A stretch of 64,000 bases of DNA from Allobosea sp. OK403. Lineage in GTDB: Bacteria; Pseudomonadota; Alphaproteobacteria; Rhizobiales; Beijerinckiaceae. The notes beneath the pieces are model-generated. The model searched no databases. It had not been told where the DNA came from and saw nothing but the letters and a program-made list of their open reading frames with translations. Below are positions 7,939 to 16,573 of the stretch, piece after piece (the first letter of the stretch is position 1; the number at the start of each line of letters is the position of its first letter). The DNA lies in the NCBI RefSeq assembly GCF_900113835.1, contig NZ_FOQV01000002.1:186001-250000 (forward strand), given 5' to 3'. Made by a program: the position numbers and the translations under genes.

Positions 7939-8484
7939 ATGAGCACGGATATCAGGATCGGCATCGTCACGGTTTCCGATCGTGCTTCGGCCGGCATCTA
8001 TGCCGATGAGGGTGGCCCCGCCATCGAGGCCTATCTCGCCAGGGCGCTGACGAGCCCTTGGACGCCGGTCGCCCGCGTCATCCCCGACGACCGCAAGCTG
8101 ATCGCCGACACGTTGAAGGCCTTGGCCGATGAGGAGGGCTGCTGCCTGATCGTCACCACCGGCGGCACCGGCCCGGCTCCGCGCGACGTCACGCCCGAGG
8201 CAACCGAGGACGTGATCGAGAAGCCGATGCCTGGTTTCGGCGAATTGATGCGCCAGGTCAGCCTCGCCAAGGTGGCGACCGCGATCCTGTCGCGTCAGAC
8301 CGCCGGCATTCGCGGCAAGGCGCTGATCGTCAACCTGCCCGGTCGCCCGCGCGCCATCGCCGAATGCCTCGACGCGGTGATGCCGGCGATCCCCTACTGC
8401 ATCGACCTGATCGAGGGCCCCTATCTGGAAACCGACCCGACGGTGATCGTGGCTTTTCGGCCGGGGCAGAAGCCCAAGGCCTGA
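7939..8484 (+). CDS. mogA: Molybdopterin adenylyltransferase MogA
   Basis: 181 aa cytosolic enzyme that adenylylates molybdopterin before molybdate insertion in molybdenum cofactor synthesis. It has the MoCF-type start (IRIGIVTVSDRASAGIYADE), the TTGGTGPAPRDVTPEAT substrate loop and RGKALIVNLPGRPRAI near the end, with usual length for the family. The start is ATG 7939, 58 bases after the acyltransferase. A molybdenum hydroxylase (57.6-60.3 kb) lies in the same window but is not linked to it. Confidence 0.9.
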   Translation: MSTDIRIGIVTVSDRASAGIYADEGGPAIEAYLARALTSPWTPVARVIPDDRKLIADTLKALADEEGCCLIVTTGGTGPAPRDVTPEATEDVIEKPMPGFGELMRQVSLAKVATAILSRQTAGIRGKALIVNLPGRPRAIAECLDAVMPAIPYCIDLIEGPYLETDPTVIVAFRPGQKPKA

Positions 8485-8495
8485 CGTGACGCCGC

Positions 8496-9134
8496 TCAGC
8501 CCTGCTTCGCCAGCCAGCCGGCGTAATTGCCGCGTCTGAGGTCGAAGCGGTCGTTCTGGCGCGAATAGCCGTCGCCGAACATGCGGCCCACCGGCTTGTA
8601 GTCGCTCATGCTGACCCGCAGCGTCTTGGGGTCGACGAGCCCCGCGCGAGCATGGATGCGGACGACCTCGCCGATCAGCAATTCCCGCGTCGGGCTGAAG
8701 GCAAGCGAAACCTGCTTGCGGCATTCCAGTGCGAAGGGCGCTTCCGCAATGCGCGGCACGGCGACGCTGACGCCCGGCAGCAGCGAAAGCCCCGCCGCGT
8801 CGATCTCGCTGACCTCAGGCGGGAAGTCGATGGCGCAGATGTTCATTGCCTCCGCCAATCCCTCGTCGACCAGATTGACGACGAATTCACCGGCCGCCGC
8901 GATATGGCGGGTCGTGTCCTTGGGGTGGTTGCCGGGTCCGTGCTGCAGGCCGAGCACGACCAGGGCCGGATCTTCCGAGAAGACGTTGAAGAAGCTGAAC
9001 GGCGCCGCGTTGACGACGCCTTCGGGCGAAACGCAGGTGACGAGCGCGATCGGGCGCGGCGTCACGCTGGCGCACAGCAATTTGTAGCGCTCACGCGGTT
9101 CGAGATCGGCGAAGGCGGCGGTGAAGTCGGTCAT
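8496..9134 (-). CDS. Flavin reductase family protein
   Basis: 212 aa from ATG 9134; an upstream in-frame start at 9188 would add 18 arginine-rich residues that look unlike the family. FMN-binding split-barrel signs are SVTPRPIALVTCVSPEG, NAAPFSFFNVFSEDPALVVLG and GEFVVNLVDEGLAEAM. Such proteins bind FMN and often supply reduced flavin to a monooxygenase or act as oxidoreductases themselves. No monooxygenase partner is next to it. Convergent with mogA. Confidence 0.82.
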   Translation of the reverse strand: MTDFTAAFADLEPRERYKLLCASVTPRPIALVTCVSPEGVVNAAPFSFFNVFSEDPALVVLGLQHGPGNHPKDTTRHIAAAGEFVVNLVDEGLAEAMNICAIDFPPEVSEIDAAGLSLLPGVSVAVPRIAEAPFALECRKQVSLAFSPTRELLIGEVVRIHARAGLVDPKTLRVSMSDYKPVGRMFGDGYSRQNDRFDLRRGNYAGWLAKQG

Positions 9135-9182
9135 TCGGCGATCCGGTCGAAGTGCCATGGAACGGAATTGTCGTCCCCTCTC

Positions 9183-9317
9183 CGTCATCCTGGCCGAAGC
9201 CCCCGGGTCCGATCTTCGATCGGCCCAAGGATAAACTCCGCGGAGCGCCGGGAACCATCGTAGAGTTCAGCGCCCTACGATGAATCCCGGGACGACCTGC
9301 GGTCGCCTAGGATGACG
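9183..9317. repeat. Palindromic intergenic repeat, family A (copy 1)
   Basis: Begins cgtcatcctgg and ends ctaggatgacgcg, with inner arms ccatcgtaga.../...cctacgatg. It belongs with the imperfect palindromes at 24853, 32068, 33916, 36097 and 46575. Most resemble it in having complementary ends of the gtcat(t/c)c type. It fills the gap before the next minus-strand gene. Confidence 0.7.
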
Positions 9318-9342
9318 CGAGGAAATGGATGAGGGGCGAGCC

Positions 9343-10272
9343 TCACTCCGGCTCGATCACGCCGACCTGCGCCGTGATCGGTCCGTAGTGCTCGATGCGG
9401 CGATGGCGCTTGAAGTCGAAGATCGTCTCCTTGCCGAAGCGGGTGTCGTCGAGATCGCAAGCATGGACGATGACGCCATCCGCCTCGCCCTCCAACTCGG
9501 CTACGATCTCGCCGTCGGGATTCACGATCAGCGTACCGCCCATGCAGTGATGGCCGTCCTCGTCGCCGGCCTTGGCGACAGCCACGACCCAGGTCGCATT
9601 CTGATAGGCCCCGGCCTGGACCGAGAGCCGGTGATGGAACAGCCGTTGCGCCATGCCCTCGCCGGCCTTCTGCGAATTGACCGAGGGCGTATTGAAGCCG
9701 AGCACCACCATCTCGACGCCCTGAAGGCCCATGACACGATAGCTCTCGGGCCAACGCCGGTCGTTGCAGATCATCATGCCCATCAGCCCGCCCATCATCC
9801 GCCAGACCGGAAAGCCGAGATCGCCGGGCTCGAAATAGCGCTTCTCGAGATGCTGATGCGCGCGCTCGGGATCGAACTCGACATGGCCCGGCAGATGGAT
9901 CTTGCGGTATTTGCCGATGATCGCACCTTCGCGATCGACCAGGATCGAGGTGTTGAAATGCCGGCCTTCCGGCGTGAGCTCGGCATAGCCGAAGCTCATC
10001 CCCATGCCGAGCTCGCGCGCCCGGTCAAACAGCGGCTGCACCGCTGGGTTCGGCATCGCGGCCTCGAACCAGTGATCGGCCTCGGCCCGGTCCTCGTGAT
10101 GCCAGCGCGGGAAGAAGGTGGTCAGCGCCAGTTCCGGATAAACGATCAGTTCGGCGCCTTTCGCCTTGGCTTCATCCATCAGGGCGATCATCCGGGCGAC
10201 AACGATGTCGCGGCCCTCGGCTTTCTGGATCGGCCCGAGCTGGGCGGCGGCGACGGTCAGGATACGGGACAT
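9343..10272 (-). CDS. N-carbamoyl-D-amino-acid hydrolase-like nitrilase
   Basis: 309 aa cytosolic C-N hydrolase. The nitrilase triad is complete: E47 (VYPELALTTFFPRW), K124 (GKYRKIHLPGH) and C169 (MMICNDRRWPE). Length and motif positions closely match Agrobacterium D-carbamoylase, which turns N-carbamoyl-D-amino acids into D-amino acids, CO2 and ammonia. No hydantoinase is beside it, so the physiological substrate may be another N-carbamoyl compound. Confidence 0.85.
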   Translation of the reverse strand: MSRILTVAAAQLGPIQKAEGRDIVVARMIALMDEAKAKGAELIVYPELALTTFFPRWHHEDRAEADHWFEAAMPNPAVQPLFDRARELGMGMSFGYAELTPEGRHFNTSILVDREGAIIGKYRKIHLPGHVEFDPERAHQHLEKRYFEPGDLGFPVWRMMGGLMGMMICNDRRWPESYRVMGLQGVEMVVLGFNTPSVNSQKAGEGMAQRLFHHRLSVQAGAYQNATWVVAVAKAGDEDGHHCMGGTLIVNPDGEIVAELEGEADGVIVHACDLDDTRFGKETIFDFKRHRRIEHYGPITAQVGVIEPE

Positions 10273-10436
10273 GGAACCTCGGTATCAGAAATCTAGGCAG
10301 GCTTTGCCGGGGGGTGCGTCTGGATCGCAATGACGGCGCCATCTTTGCGCCGACACGCGCTTGCGCCAAGACGACGCGACGCAAGGGGGCCAAGCGAAAA
10401 CGATGCCAAACCCTTGGGGTCGAGCCAAGCCTTCGC

Positions 10437-11006
10437 TCAGGCCGCCTGCAGTTCCTGGCCGATCGCACGCACGAGCTGCGGGCCGATCGGGTCGGTGCCG
10501 CTCGAAAAGCCGCCGACCAGCTCGCCATTGCGGCCGACCAGATATTTGTGGAAATTCCAGCTCGGCGTCTCGGCCGGGCGCTGCGCCGCAGCCCAGCGAT
10601 AGAACGGATGCGCGTTTGGGCCGCGCACGCTGCATTTCTCGGCGAACGCATAGGTCGCGCCATAGTTCTGCAGCGCCGCCTCGGCGATCGCCTCGCCTTC
10701 CAGCGGCTCCTGCCCGCCGAAATCATTGCTCGGCACTGCGATCAGCATCAAGCCACGCCCGGAATAGCGCTGCCAGAGCTGCTGCAGCGTCGCGAACTGC
10801 CCGGCAAAGCCACATTGGGTCGCCGTATTGACGATCAGGATCGGATGACCGCGATAGGCCGACAATGCGAGCCGGCGACCACCAGGCTGGTCGAACGAAA
10901 AACCATAGGCGTTCACCGGACTCTGCGCCCCTGCCGAGGCGATGAAACCTGGCGCTGCAACCGCACCTGCGATCAGCCCCAGAAGCTCCCGGCGCAGCAG
11001 CGACAT
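10437..11006 (-). CDS. Exported glutathione peroxidase-like protein
   Basis: 189 aa thiol peroxidase. The N-terminus (LLRRELLGLIAGAVAAPGF, then IASAGAQ) is an export signal, probably Tat-like but with a weak motif. The catalytic Cys is in NTATQCGFAGQ, the Gln in PSNDFGGQEP and the Trp in WNFHKYLVGRNG, so the Cys-Gln-Trp set of the GPx family is complete. It likely reduces peroxides in the periplasm with a thioredoxin-type donor. Confidence 0.85.
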   Translation of the reverse strand: MSLLRRELLGLIAGAVAAPGFIASAGAQSPVNAYGFSFDQPGGRRLALSAYRGHPILIVNTATQCGFAGQFATLQQLWQRYSGRGLMLIAVPSNDFGGQEPLEGEAIAEAALQNYGATYAFAEKCSVRGPNAHPFYRWAAAQRPAETPSWNFHKYLVGRNGELVGGFSSGTDPIGPQLVRAIGQELQAA

Positions 11007-11017
11007 AGGCGATCTCC

Positions 11018-11041
11018 CTCATCAAAGAGTTAGAGCAGGAT
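11018..11041. repeat. Short repeat ctcatcaaagagttagagcaggat (copy 2)
   Basis: Matches 3728-3751 with two differences. Here it lies in the 138-base gap between the peroxidase and the response regulator. Confidence 0.55.
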
Positions 11042-11144
11042 AGGTATCATTCCTGCGTCTACGCACGGTAGCCCAATACGGATGCGCCCCGCAGCCTTGC
11101 GGCTCGGGGCGCTGGAATAGGTGATGAATCGAGCGGCGGCGCGA

Positions 11145-11534
11145 TTATGAACTCAGCGATAGAACCTTCTTCACGCGCACTTCGAGGTCGCGCAACTCAT
11201 AGGGCTTCACCACATAATGGTCGGCGCCGTTGGTAGTCGCCTCGTCCATCTTGTCGACCGAGCGCTCCGAGGTCGCCATGATGATCTTGATCTGGTTCAG
11301 CTCCGGCACCGAACGGATCGCACGCAGCAGATCGATGCCGCTCATGCCGTCCATGTTCCAGTCGAGCAGCAGCAGATCGTAGCGCTTGCTCTGCATCTTC
11401 ATCAGGGCCTCGCGGGCGTTCTCCGCCTCGTCGATGTCCTGGAATTCGATCTGCTTCAGAAAATACGTCGCGAGCCCGCGCATGCTCTTCTGATCGTCGA
11501 CCACGAGGATCCTGTAGTCGCTTCTCGCCTTCAT
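11145..11534 (-). CDS. cheY: CheY-like response regulator (end of chemotaxis operon)
   Basis: 129 aa single receiver domain. D13 and D14 form the acidic pocket, D58 is the phosphoacceptor (LLLLDWNMDG), followed by the conserved switch residue in IIMATSERS and the lysine in YVVKPYE. ATG 11534 is preferred over the in-frame GTG just before it because GGAGAG lies at proper distance. It is the last gene of the che cluster, 10 bases after cheB, and is a likely CheA target acting on the flagellar motor or as a phosphate sink. Confidence 0.85.
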   Translation of the reverse strand: MKARSDYRILVVDDQKSMRGLATYFLKQIEFQDIDEAENAREALMKMQSKRYDLLLLDWNMDGMSGIDLLRAIRSVPELNQIKIIMATSERSVDKMDEATTNGADHYVVKPYELRDLEVRVKKVLSLSS

Positions 11535-11544
11535 CACGCTCTCC

Positions 11545-12630
11545 TCACGCGGTGCGCAAATGCGGTCGCTCGCCGATCAGGTTGCCGACAGCGGCACCGA
11601 TCTGATCCAGCGGCACCACTCTGTCGGCGGCTCCCAACTCGTAGGCCGCTTTCGGCATCCCGTTTACCACACAGGTTTCCCCACTTTGGATTAACGTCTC
11701 CGCACCAGCTTTACGCATGGCTAACAAACCGTCAGCGCCATCGCGACCCATCCCCGTGAGCAGAATGCCGACCGCATGCTGGCCGAGACTGCGCGCCACA
11801 GAATGAAACATCACGTCGACGGACGGGCTGTGGCCGCTGACCAATGGCCCTTCCCGCAGGACGCAGACGAGCTCGCCCCGGCGCTCCTCGATTTCGAGAT
11901 GGCGCGGCCCACCCGGCGCGACCACGGCCATACCGGGTTTCAGCTTGTCGCCATCCGCAGCCTCGCGGACATCTAGCCCTGTCGCAGTCGCCAGGCGCGC
12001 CGCGAATTTCGCGGTGTAGCCCGGCGGCATATGCTGCACCACGACCACTGGGATGCGCAGATGCGCGAGATCCCGCATCACCACCTGGACGGCCGGCACG
12101 CCGCCGGTCGAGGCACCGATCGCGATCAGCGAGGTGCGCCCGCCGCGGGCCGGCTCGCGCGCCAGCACCGCACGCACGGGCGCGACCTCGCGCCGCGCTG
12201 CGAACATGCGGCGGCTCGCCGAGGCACGCGACAGCGCCGCGACCAGATGCTTCATGAAACCTTCGAGCGTATGCGTCGTGCCGTCGGGCTTCTCGATGAA
12301 GTCGATCGCGCCGAGTTCCAGCGCCTGGATGGTGTTGTCCGCGCCCGGCCCACCGAAGGCTGAGACAATCAGCACCGGCAACGGGTCCTGCTTGAGCACA
12401 CGCGCCAGCAGCTTGAGGCCGTGGCGACCTGGCAATTCAAGATCGAGCGTCAGGACGTCGGGCCGCAATTCCTGGATCGCGTCCCAGCCTTCCTCGGCGC
12501 TGCCGGCGACGCCGATCACCTTGAAGCCGGGTGCGGAATCGATGATCTGCGTCATCAACTTCTGCATCAGCACGGAATCGTCGACGACGAGGACTTTCAC
12601 CGGGCCGCCGGGAGAGGTCAGCGTGCTCAT
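11545..12630 (-). CDS. cheB: Chemotaxis protein-glutamate methylesterase CheB
   Basis: 361 aa. The N-terminal receiver (D17, D18, phospho-D63 in LTLDLELPG) is followed by the esterase domain with Ser in IGASTGG, His in VVQHMPPG and Asp in GMGRDGADG. It removes methyl groups from receptors and deamidates glutamine, setting adaptation. ATG 12630 overlaps the cheD stop, so translation is coupled. Confidence 0.95.
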   Translation of the reverse strand: MSTLTSPGGPVKVLVVDDSVLMQKLMTQIIDSAPGFKVIGVAGSAEEGWDAIQELRPDVLTLDLELPGRHGLKLLARVLKQDPLPVLIVSAFGGPGADNTIQALELGAIDFIEKPDGTTHTLEGFMKHLVAALSRASASRRMFAARREVAPVRAVLAREPARGGRTSLIAIGASTGGVPAVQVVMRDLAHLRIPVVVVQHMPPGYTAKFAARLATATGLDVREAADGDKLKPGMAVVAPGGPRHLEIEERRGELVCVLREGPLVSGHSPSVDVMFHSVARSLGQHAVGILLTGMGRDGADGLLAMRKAGAETLIQSGETCVVNGMPKAAYELGAADRVVPLDQIGAAVGNLIGERPHLRTA

Positions 12631-13223
12631 CACCAGATCTCCACTTCACCAGCCACGGGTTGAGTCTTGAGGCGATTGAGATAGGCGACTTCCTGCTCGT
12701 GCTCGCTGCTGCGGGCGCTGGGCTGGACATGCTGCACCCAGGCGCGCCCGGTCGCGGGCTGGTAGTGGATGCGCCGCGAGCGCGTGCCGCCGACATCCTT
12801 CGAAACCACCGGAATGCCCTCGCGATCGAGAAATTCGGTGACGAAGGCGATGTTCCCGTCGCCGATCGCCAGCATGGTCGCGCCCGAGAGCACGCGCGCC
12901 CCGCCGAAGACCTTGGCTTCGAGGTTGCCGCGCCTGGCGCCGCGCTTGAGCAGGCCGTTGATCAGGACCTCCATGGCGGTGTCGCCATAGCGCTCACCGG
13001 CATTGGTGTCCGAACCGCCGTTGTTCTTTGGCAGCAGGAAATGGTTCAACCCGCCGACCCCGGCCTGCGGATCACGCATGCACACCGAGATGCAGGAGCC
13101 GAGCACGGTCGCCACGATCTCGTCCTTGGCGGCGGTGATCTCGTGCTCGCCAGGCGCGACCGTGATGATCGTCGCCTCGAAGCGCGGGTCGAAATAGCGA
13201 CGAGAGGCCCGGGCGACGCTCAT
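12630..13223 (-). CDS. cheD: Chemoreceptor glutamine deamidase CheD
   Basis: 197 aa. The catalytic Cys is in TVLGSCISVCMRDP, with His in GGLNHFLLP and the Thr-type motif around AKVFGGARVLSG. It deamidates receptor glutamines and, in other bacteria, interacts with phosphatases. It overlaps cheR upstream by 4 bases and cheB downstream by 1, which is typical of a tight che operon. Confidence 0.93.
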   Translation of the reverse strand: MSVARASRRYFDPRFEATIITVAPGEHEITAAKDEIVATVLGSCISVCMRDPQAGVGGLNHFLLPKNNGGSDTNAGERYGDTAMEVLINGLLKRGARRGNLEAKVFGGARVLSGATMLAIGDGNIAFVTEFLDREGIPVVSKDVGGTRSRRIHYQPATGRAWVQHVQPSARSSEHEQEVAYLNRLKTQPVAGEVEIW

Positions 13224-14065
13224 GCTGTTCTCTCATAGATGGTGCGACCGATCAGCCGGAGCTGGGGATGCGGCTGCGGGAGCGATTCTGAATGGCCGAG
13301 ATAGAGGAAACCGCCCGGCGCCAGCAGCGCCACGAAGCGGTCGAGGATCGAGGCTTTGGTCTGGGTGTCGAAATAGATGAAGACATTGCGGCAGAAGATC
13401 ACGTCGAACGGTCCGCCCATCGGCCATTTCTCGATCAGATTGAGCCGCTTGAATGCGATCAGCCGGCGCAGGTCCTCGCTGATGCGCGCCTCGCCCCTGC
13501 CCGCGGCCTCAAGCTTGAGCAGCGGTTTGACGTCGGGCGGCAGCCGCTCGAACAGTTCGCTCGGATAGAGCCCCGCTTCCGCCCGCTCCAGGATGTCGGT
13601 GTCGATGTCGGTCGCCAGGATGCGGAAGTCGACATCGCTGCGCGAGCCCAGCACGTCGCGCGAGGTTGCCGCGATGCTGTAGGGCTCCTCGCCCGAGGAA
13701 CAGGCCGAAGACCAGATCCGGATACGCCCGCGCCGCCCGCTGCGCTCCTGCAGCAGTTTCGGCAGCACATCCTTGCGCAGATGGTCGAAATGATGCCGCT
13801 CGCGGAAGAAGGCCGTGTGGTTGGTCGTCACCGCATTGATCAGCTCGGGGATCTCGGAGACGGCGCCCGGCGTTTTCAGGAAGGCGCAATATTCGGCGAC
13901 CGAGCTCAGCCCCAGCGCCTTGACGCGACGCGCCAGCCGGCCGCGCGTCATCGCCTCCTTATGCTCGCGGATGACGATGCCGGCATGCTCGTAGACGAGC
14001 TTGGCGATGAAGCCCATGTCGTCGCGCGTCAATGTCGCGTCGGCGAAGGCCTGGGGAGCGAGCAT
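13220..14065 (-). CDS. cheR: Chemotaxis methyltransferase CheR
   Basis: 281 aa SAM-dependent methyltransferase for receptor glutamates. The N-terminal helical domain (about 10-80) is followed by the methyltransferase domain: NHTAFFRERHHF, RIWSSACSSGEEPYSIA (SAM loop), ATDIDTDILERAEAGLY, FDVIFCRNVFIYFD. ATG 14065 lies 17 bases after the receptor stop and follows GAGG. An in-frame start at 14098 would run into the receptor gene. Confidence 0.93.
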   Translation of the reverse strand: MLAPQAFADATLTRDDMGFIAKLVYEHAGIVIREHKEAMTRGRLARRVKALGLSSVAEYCAFLKTPGAVSEIPELINAVTTNHTAFFRERHHFDHLRKDVLPKLLQERSGRRGRIRIWSSACSSGEEPYSIAATSRDVLGSRSDVDFRILATDIDTDILERAEAGLYPSELFERLPPDVKPLLKLEAAGRGEARISEDLRRLIAFKRLNLIEKWPMGGPFDVIFCRNVFIYFDTQTKASILDRFVALLAPGGFLYLGHSESLPQPHPQLRLIGRTIYERTA

Positions 14066-14082
14066 GGTGTTGGACCTCGACA

Positions 14083-15969
14083 CTAGAATTCCGCCCATTC
14101 CTCGGCGCGACCGCCGCCTGCCACGCGACGACGAAGCGCCATTTTCTGCGGCGCAGCGGCCTCCGACCGGCGCGGCTCGGCACGGCGCGGCAGCTGCACC
14201 GGCTCTGCCCTGACCTGCACTGCGCCGAACCGCGGGGCCGTCTCCGTCTGGAAAAACGCGACGAGATTCTTCAGCGTCGCGATCTGCTCCATGAGTTCAC
14301 CGGCCGAGGTCGCGCTCTGCTCGGCCAGCGCCGAGTTCGCCTGCGTCGTCTCGTCCATATGCGCGACGGTCTGGCTCATTTCCCCGATGCCATGCGCCTG
14401 CTCGGCAGTGGCCGACGAGATCTCGATGATGGTCGCGGAGACCTTGCCGGCAGCCGTGACGATCCGGTCCAGCGCCTCGCCGGTCGAGCGCACGAACCGC
14501 ACGCCCTCCCCGACCTGCTCGTTCGAGCTCGCGATCAGGGTCTTGATGTCCTTGGCGGCCTGGCTCGAACGCTGGGCGAGCGAGCGGACTTCCGATGCCA
14601 CCACCGCGAACCCCTTGCCGGCATCGCCGGCGCGCGCCGCCTCGACGGCTGCGTTCAACGCCAGCAGATTGGTCTGGAAGGCGATGCCTTCGATGACGGA
14701 GACGATCTCGGAAATCTTGACCGACGAATCCTCGATCCGCTCGATCGCACCCACCGTCTTGGAGACGATGGTCTTGCCGTCCTCGGCGACGCCCATCGCC
14801 TCGCTGGCGAGGTCCGTCGCCTCACGCGAGCGCGCCGCGCTCTGCTTGACCGAAGCCGCGAGCTGTTCCGTCGTCGCCGCCGTTTCCTCGAGATTGACCG
14901 CCGTCTGCTCGGTGCGCTGGGCAAGGTCGCCGGCACCGGCATTGATCTCGAGCGCGGCGCGCGCGACATGGGCGGCTGTCGCCTGGATCGTCGCCACGGT
15001 CTGGGCGAGATGCTCCATCGTGCCGTTCAGGCTCTGCTTCAACTCGCCGAAGCGGCCGTGATAGGCGCCCTGCACGCGCGACGTCAGGTCGCCCTCGGAC
15101 AGTCCGCCGAGCACGCCGGCGAACTCGCCGACCGCGTCCTCGACGAGAGCATTGATGCTGTTGATGCCCTCGGCGATCCGCATCAGCGCCTCGGGCTTGC
15201 CGGCCAGCGGAACGCGGCGCGAGAAATCGCCGTCGGCGGCAGCCGCAACCATGTCGGCGACCTCGGCCGAAGCCGCGAGCTCGTCGGTGAGCTCGAGCCA
15301 TTCGACCGCCGTGCCGAAGCGGCGTCCGTCGGAATGCGTCACTGAGGTCAGCGAGAGCGAGACGGTGCGCCGGCCGAGCGCAAAGCGAATGGCGCCCTGG
15401 CCGGAATGCACAAGGCCAGGCTGGTTGCGCACGCTCTCCATGACCTTGCCGAGCATGTCCTTGGCCGAGCAGCCTGGGAAGGCGATGCGGAAATCATCCT
15501 GCGCCCCGGTGAAGAATTTGAGCAGCGAGCTGTTGACGTAGACGACACGGTCTTCGGCATCGCAGACCATGACATTGGTGCGGCAGCCATCGAGCGCGGC
15601 CCGGATGCGGGCGGATTCGATTGCCTTGTCATGGATGGTCTTGAGCGCACGGCCGATCTCGCCGATCTCGTCGCGGCGCTGCAATCCGGGGATCACCGTG
15701 TCCTCGCCTTCGGCGATCGCCACCGCTGCATCGCGCATCGCCGCAATCGGCCGTTGGGCCCGGTAGGCGAGCAGCCAGCCGAGCAGCGCGACGACGCAGA
15801 GCGCGGTCATGCTCAGTGTCAGGATCTGGGGCGACGTTGCGGCGAGCATGCCGCCCGCCACCTGCCAGACGCAGGCGCCGACCGCTCCACCTGCAATGAA
15901 GACCGCGCCGACGACCATGAGCGGCAGCCTGACCGACAGTCTGGAAAGGGAACCGAGGGAACTGCCCAT
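14083..15969 (-). CDS. Methyl-accepting chemotaxis protein with CheR-tether-like C-terminus
   Basis: 628 aa inner-membrane receptor. Two N-terminal membrane segments (about 14-36 and 47-68) leave only a very short periplasmic loop. A HAMP-like part follows (YRAQRPIAAMRDAAVAIAEG), then a PAS-like region (about 120-230, MVCDAEDRVVYVNSSLL), a second HAMP-like segment and the signalling hairpin with tip LLALNAAVEAARAGDAGKG. The protein ends EEWAEF after a basic, flexible linker, resembling the WxxF pentapeptide that docks CheR and CheB. It lies directly before cheR. Confidence 0.92.
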   Translation of the reverse strand: MGSSLGSLSRLSVRLPLMVVGAVFIAGGAVGACVWQVAGGMLAATSPQILTLSMTALCVVALLGWLLAYRAQRPIAAMRDAAVAIAEGEDTVIPGLQRRDEIGEIGRALKTIHDKAIESARIRAALDGCRTNVMVCDAEDRVVYVNSSLLKFFTGAQDDFRIAFPGCSAKDMLGKVMESVRNQPGLVHSGQGAIRFALGRRTVSLSLTSVTHSDGRRFGTAVEWLELTDELAASAEVADMVAAAADGDFSRRVPLAGKPEALMRIAEGINSINALVEDAVGEFAGVLGGLSEGDLTSRVQGAYHGRFGELKQSLNGTMEHLAQTVATIQATAAHVARAALEINAGAGDLAQRTEQTAVNLEETAATTEQLAASVKQSAARSREATDLASEAMGVAEDGKTIVSKTVGAIERIEDSSVKISEIVSVIEGIAFQTNLLALNAAVEAARAGDAGKGFAVVASEVRSLAQRSSQAAKDIKTLIASSNEQVGEGVRFVRSTGEALDRIVTAAGKVSATIIEISSATAEQAHGIGEMSQTVAHMDETTQANSALAEQSATSAGELMEQIATLKNLVAFFQTETAPRFGAVQVRAEPVQLPRRAEPRRSEAAAPQKMALRRRVAGGGRAEEWAEF

Positions 15970-16057
15970 TTTTATCGTTTCTGTCTTGGCGTACGGTTCT
16001 GTGGTGTGCGGTTCTTCCTGACGCTGAACGCAACCCTTTCCGGAAGTGGACCTATTC

Positions 16058-16573
16058 TCAGGCGGCGCGGGCCGCCTTTGCCATCGCGCCCTCAGTGCCG
16101 CCGTCGCGGATTACGGCCGCAAGATCGAGCAAGGCGACGATATCGGTGTCGAGCAGGACGAGGCCTTCGATCAGGCCGTGCTCGTCACGCTCCAGATCGG
16201 GCGCCGGGCGAACCGCGCTGACCGGGACGTCGACGATGTCGGAGACCGAGTCGACCAGCAAACCCGCGACCTTGTCCTCGATGTCGACGACCACGATGAC
16301 ATGGGTCGCTGTCGCATCGGTGAGGCCGAGCCCGATCGAGGTGCGCAGGTCGTAGACCGCCAGGATCACGCCGCGCAGGTTGAGTACGCCGCGCACATGA
16401 GGCGCCGCATGCGGCAGCGGCGTCGTCGCCTGCCAGCCCTTGATCTCGCGCACCATGCCGACATCGATGCCGAAGGTCCGGTCGCCGACCTTGAAGGTGA
16501 CGATGCGGCGCACCGCCGATTCCGGCTGCGCCGACGAGAAATGCTTTTCGCCGAGTTGAAGGGTCATGATCAT
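16058..16573 (-). CDS. cheW: Chemotaxis adaptor protein CheW
   Basis: 171 aa. A CheW beta-barrel domain fills residues 20-160: RRIVTFKVGDRTFGIDV, VREIKGW, VRGVLNLRGVILAVYDLR, ATHVIVVVDIEDKVAGLLVD. It couples CheA to receptors. The ATG overlaps the cheA stop by 4 bases. About 20 residues precede the domain. The next gene downstream is the receptor, 88 bases on. Confidence 0.93.
   Translation of the reverse strand: MIMTLQLGEKHFSSAQPESAVRRIVTFKVGDRTFGIDVGMVREIKGWQATTPLPHAAPHVRGVLNLRGVILAVYDLRTSIGLGLTDATATHVIVVVDIEDKVAGLLVDSVSDIVDVPVSAVRPAPDLERDEHGLIEGLVLLDTDIVALLDLAAVIRDGGTEGAMAKAARAA

Noticed and set aside
9343..10272. Link between the carbamoylase-like enzyme and the ureide island
   Set aside because: They are 15 kb apart with unrelated genes between and no shared motif seen, so a joint pathway is not supported.
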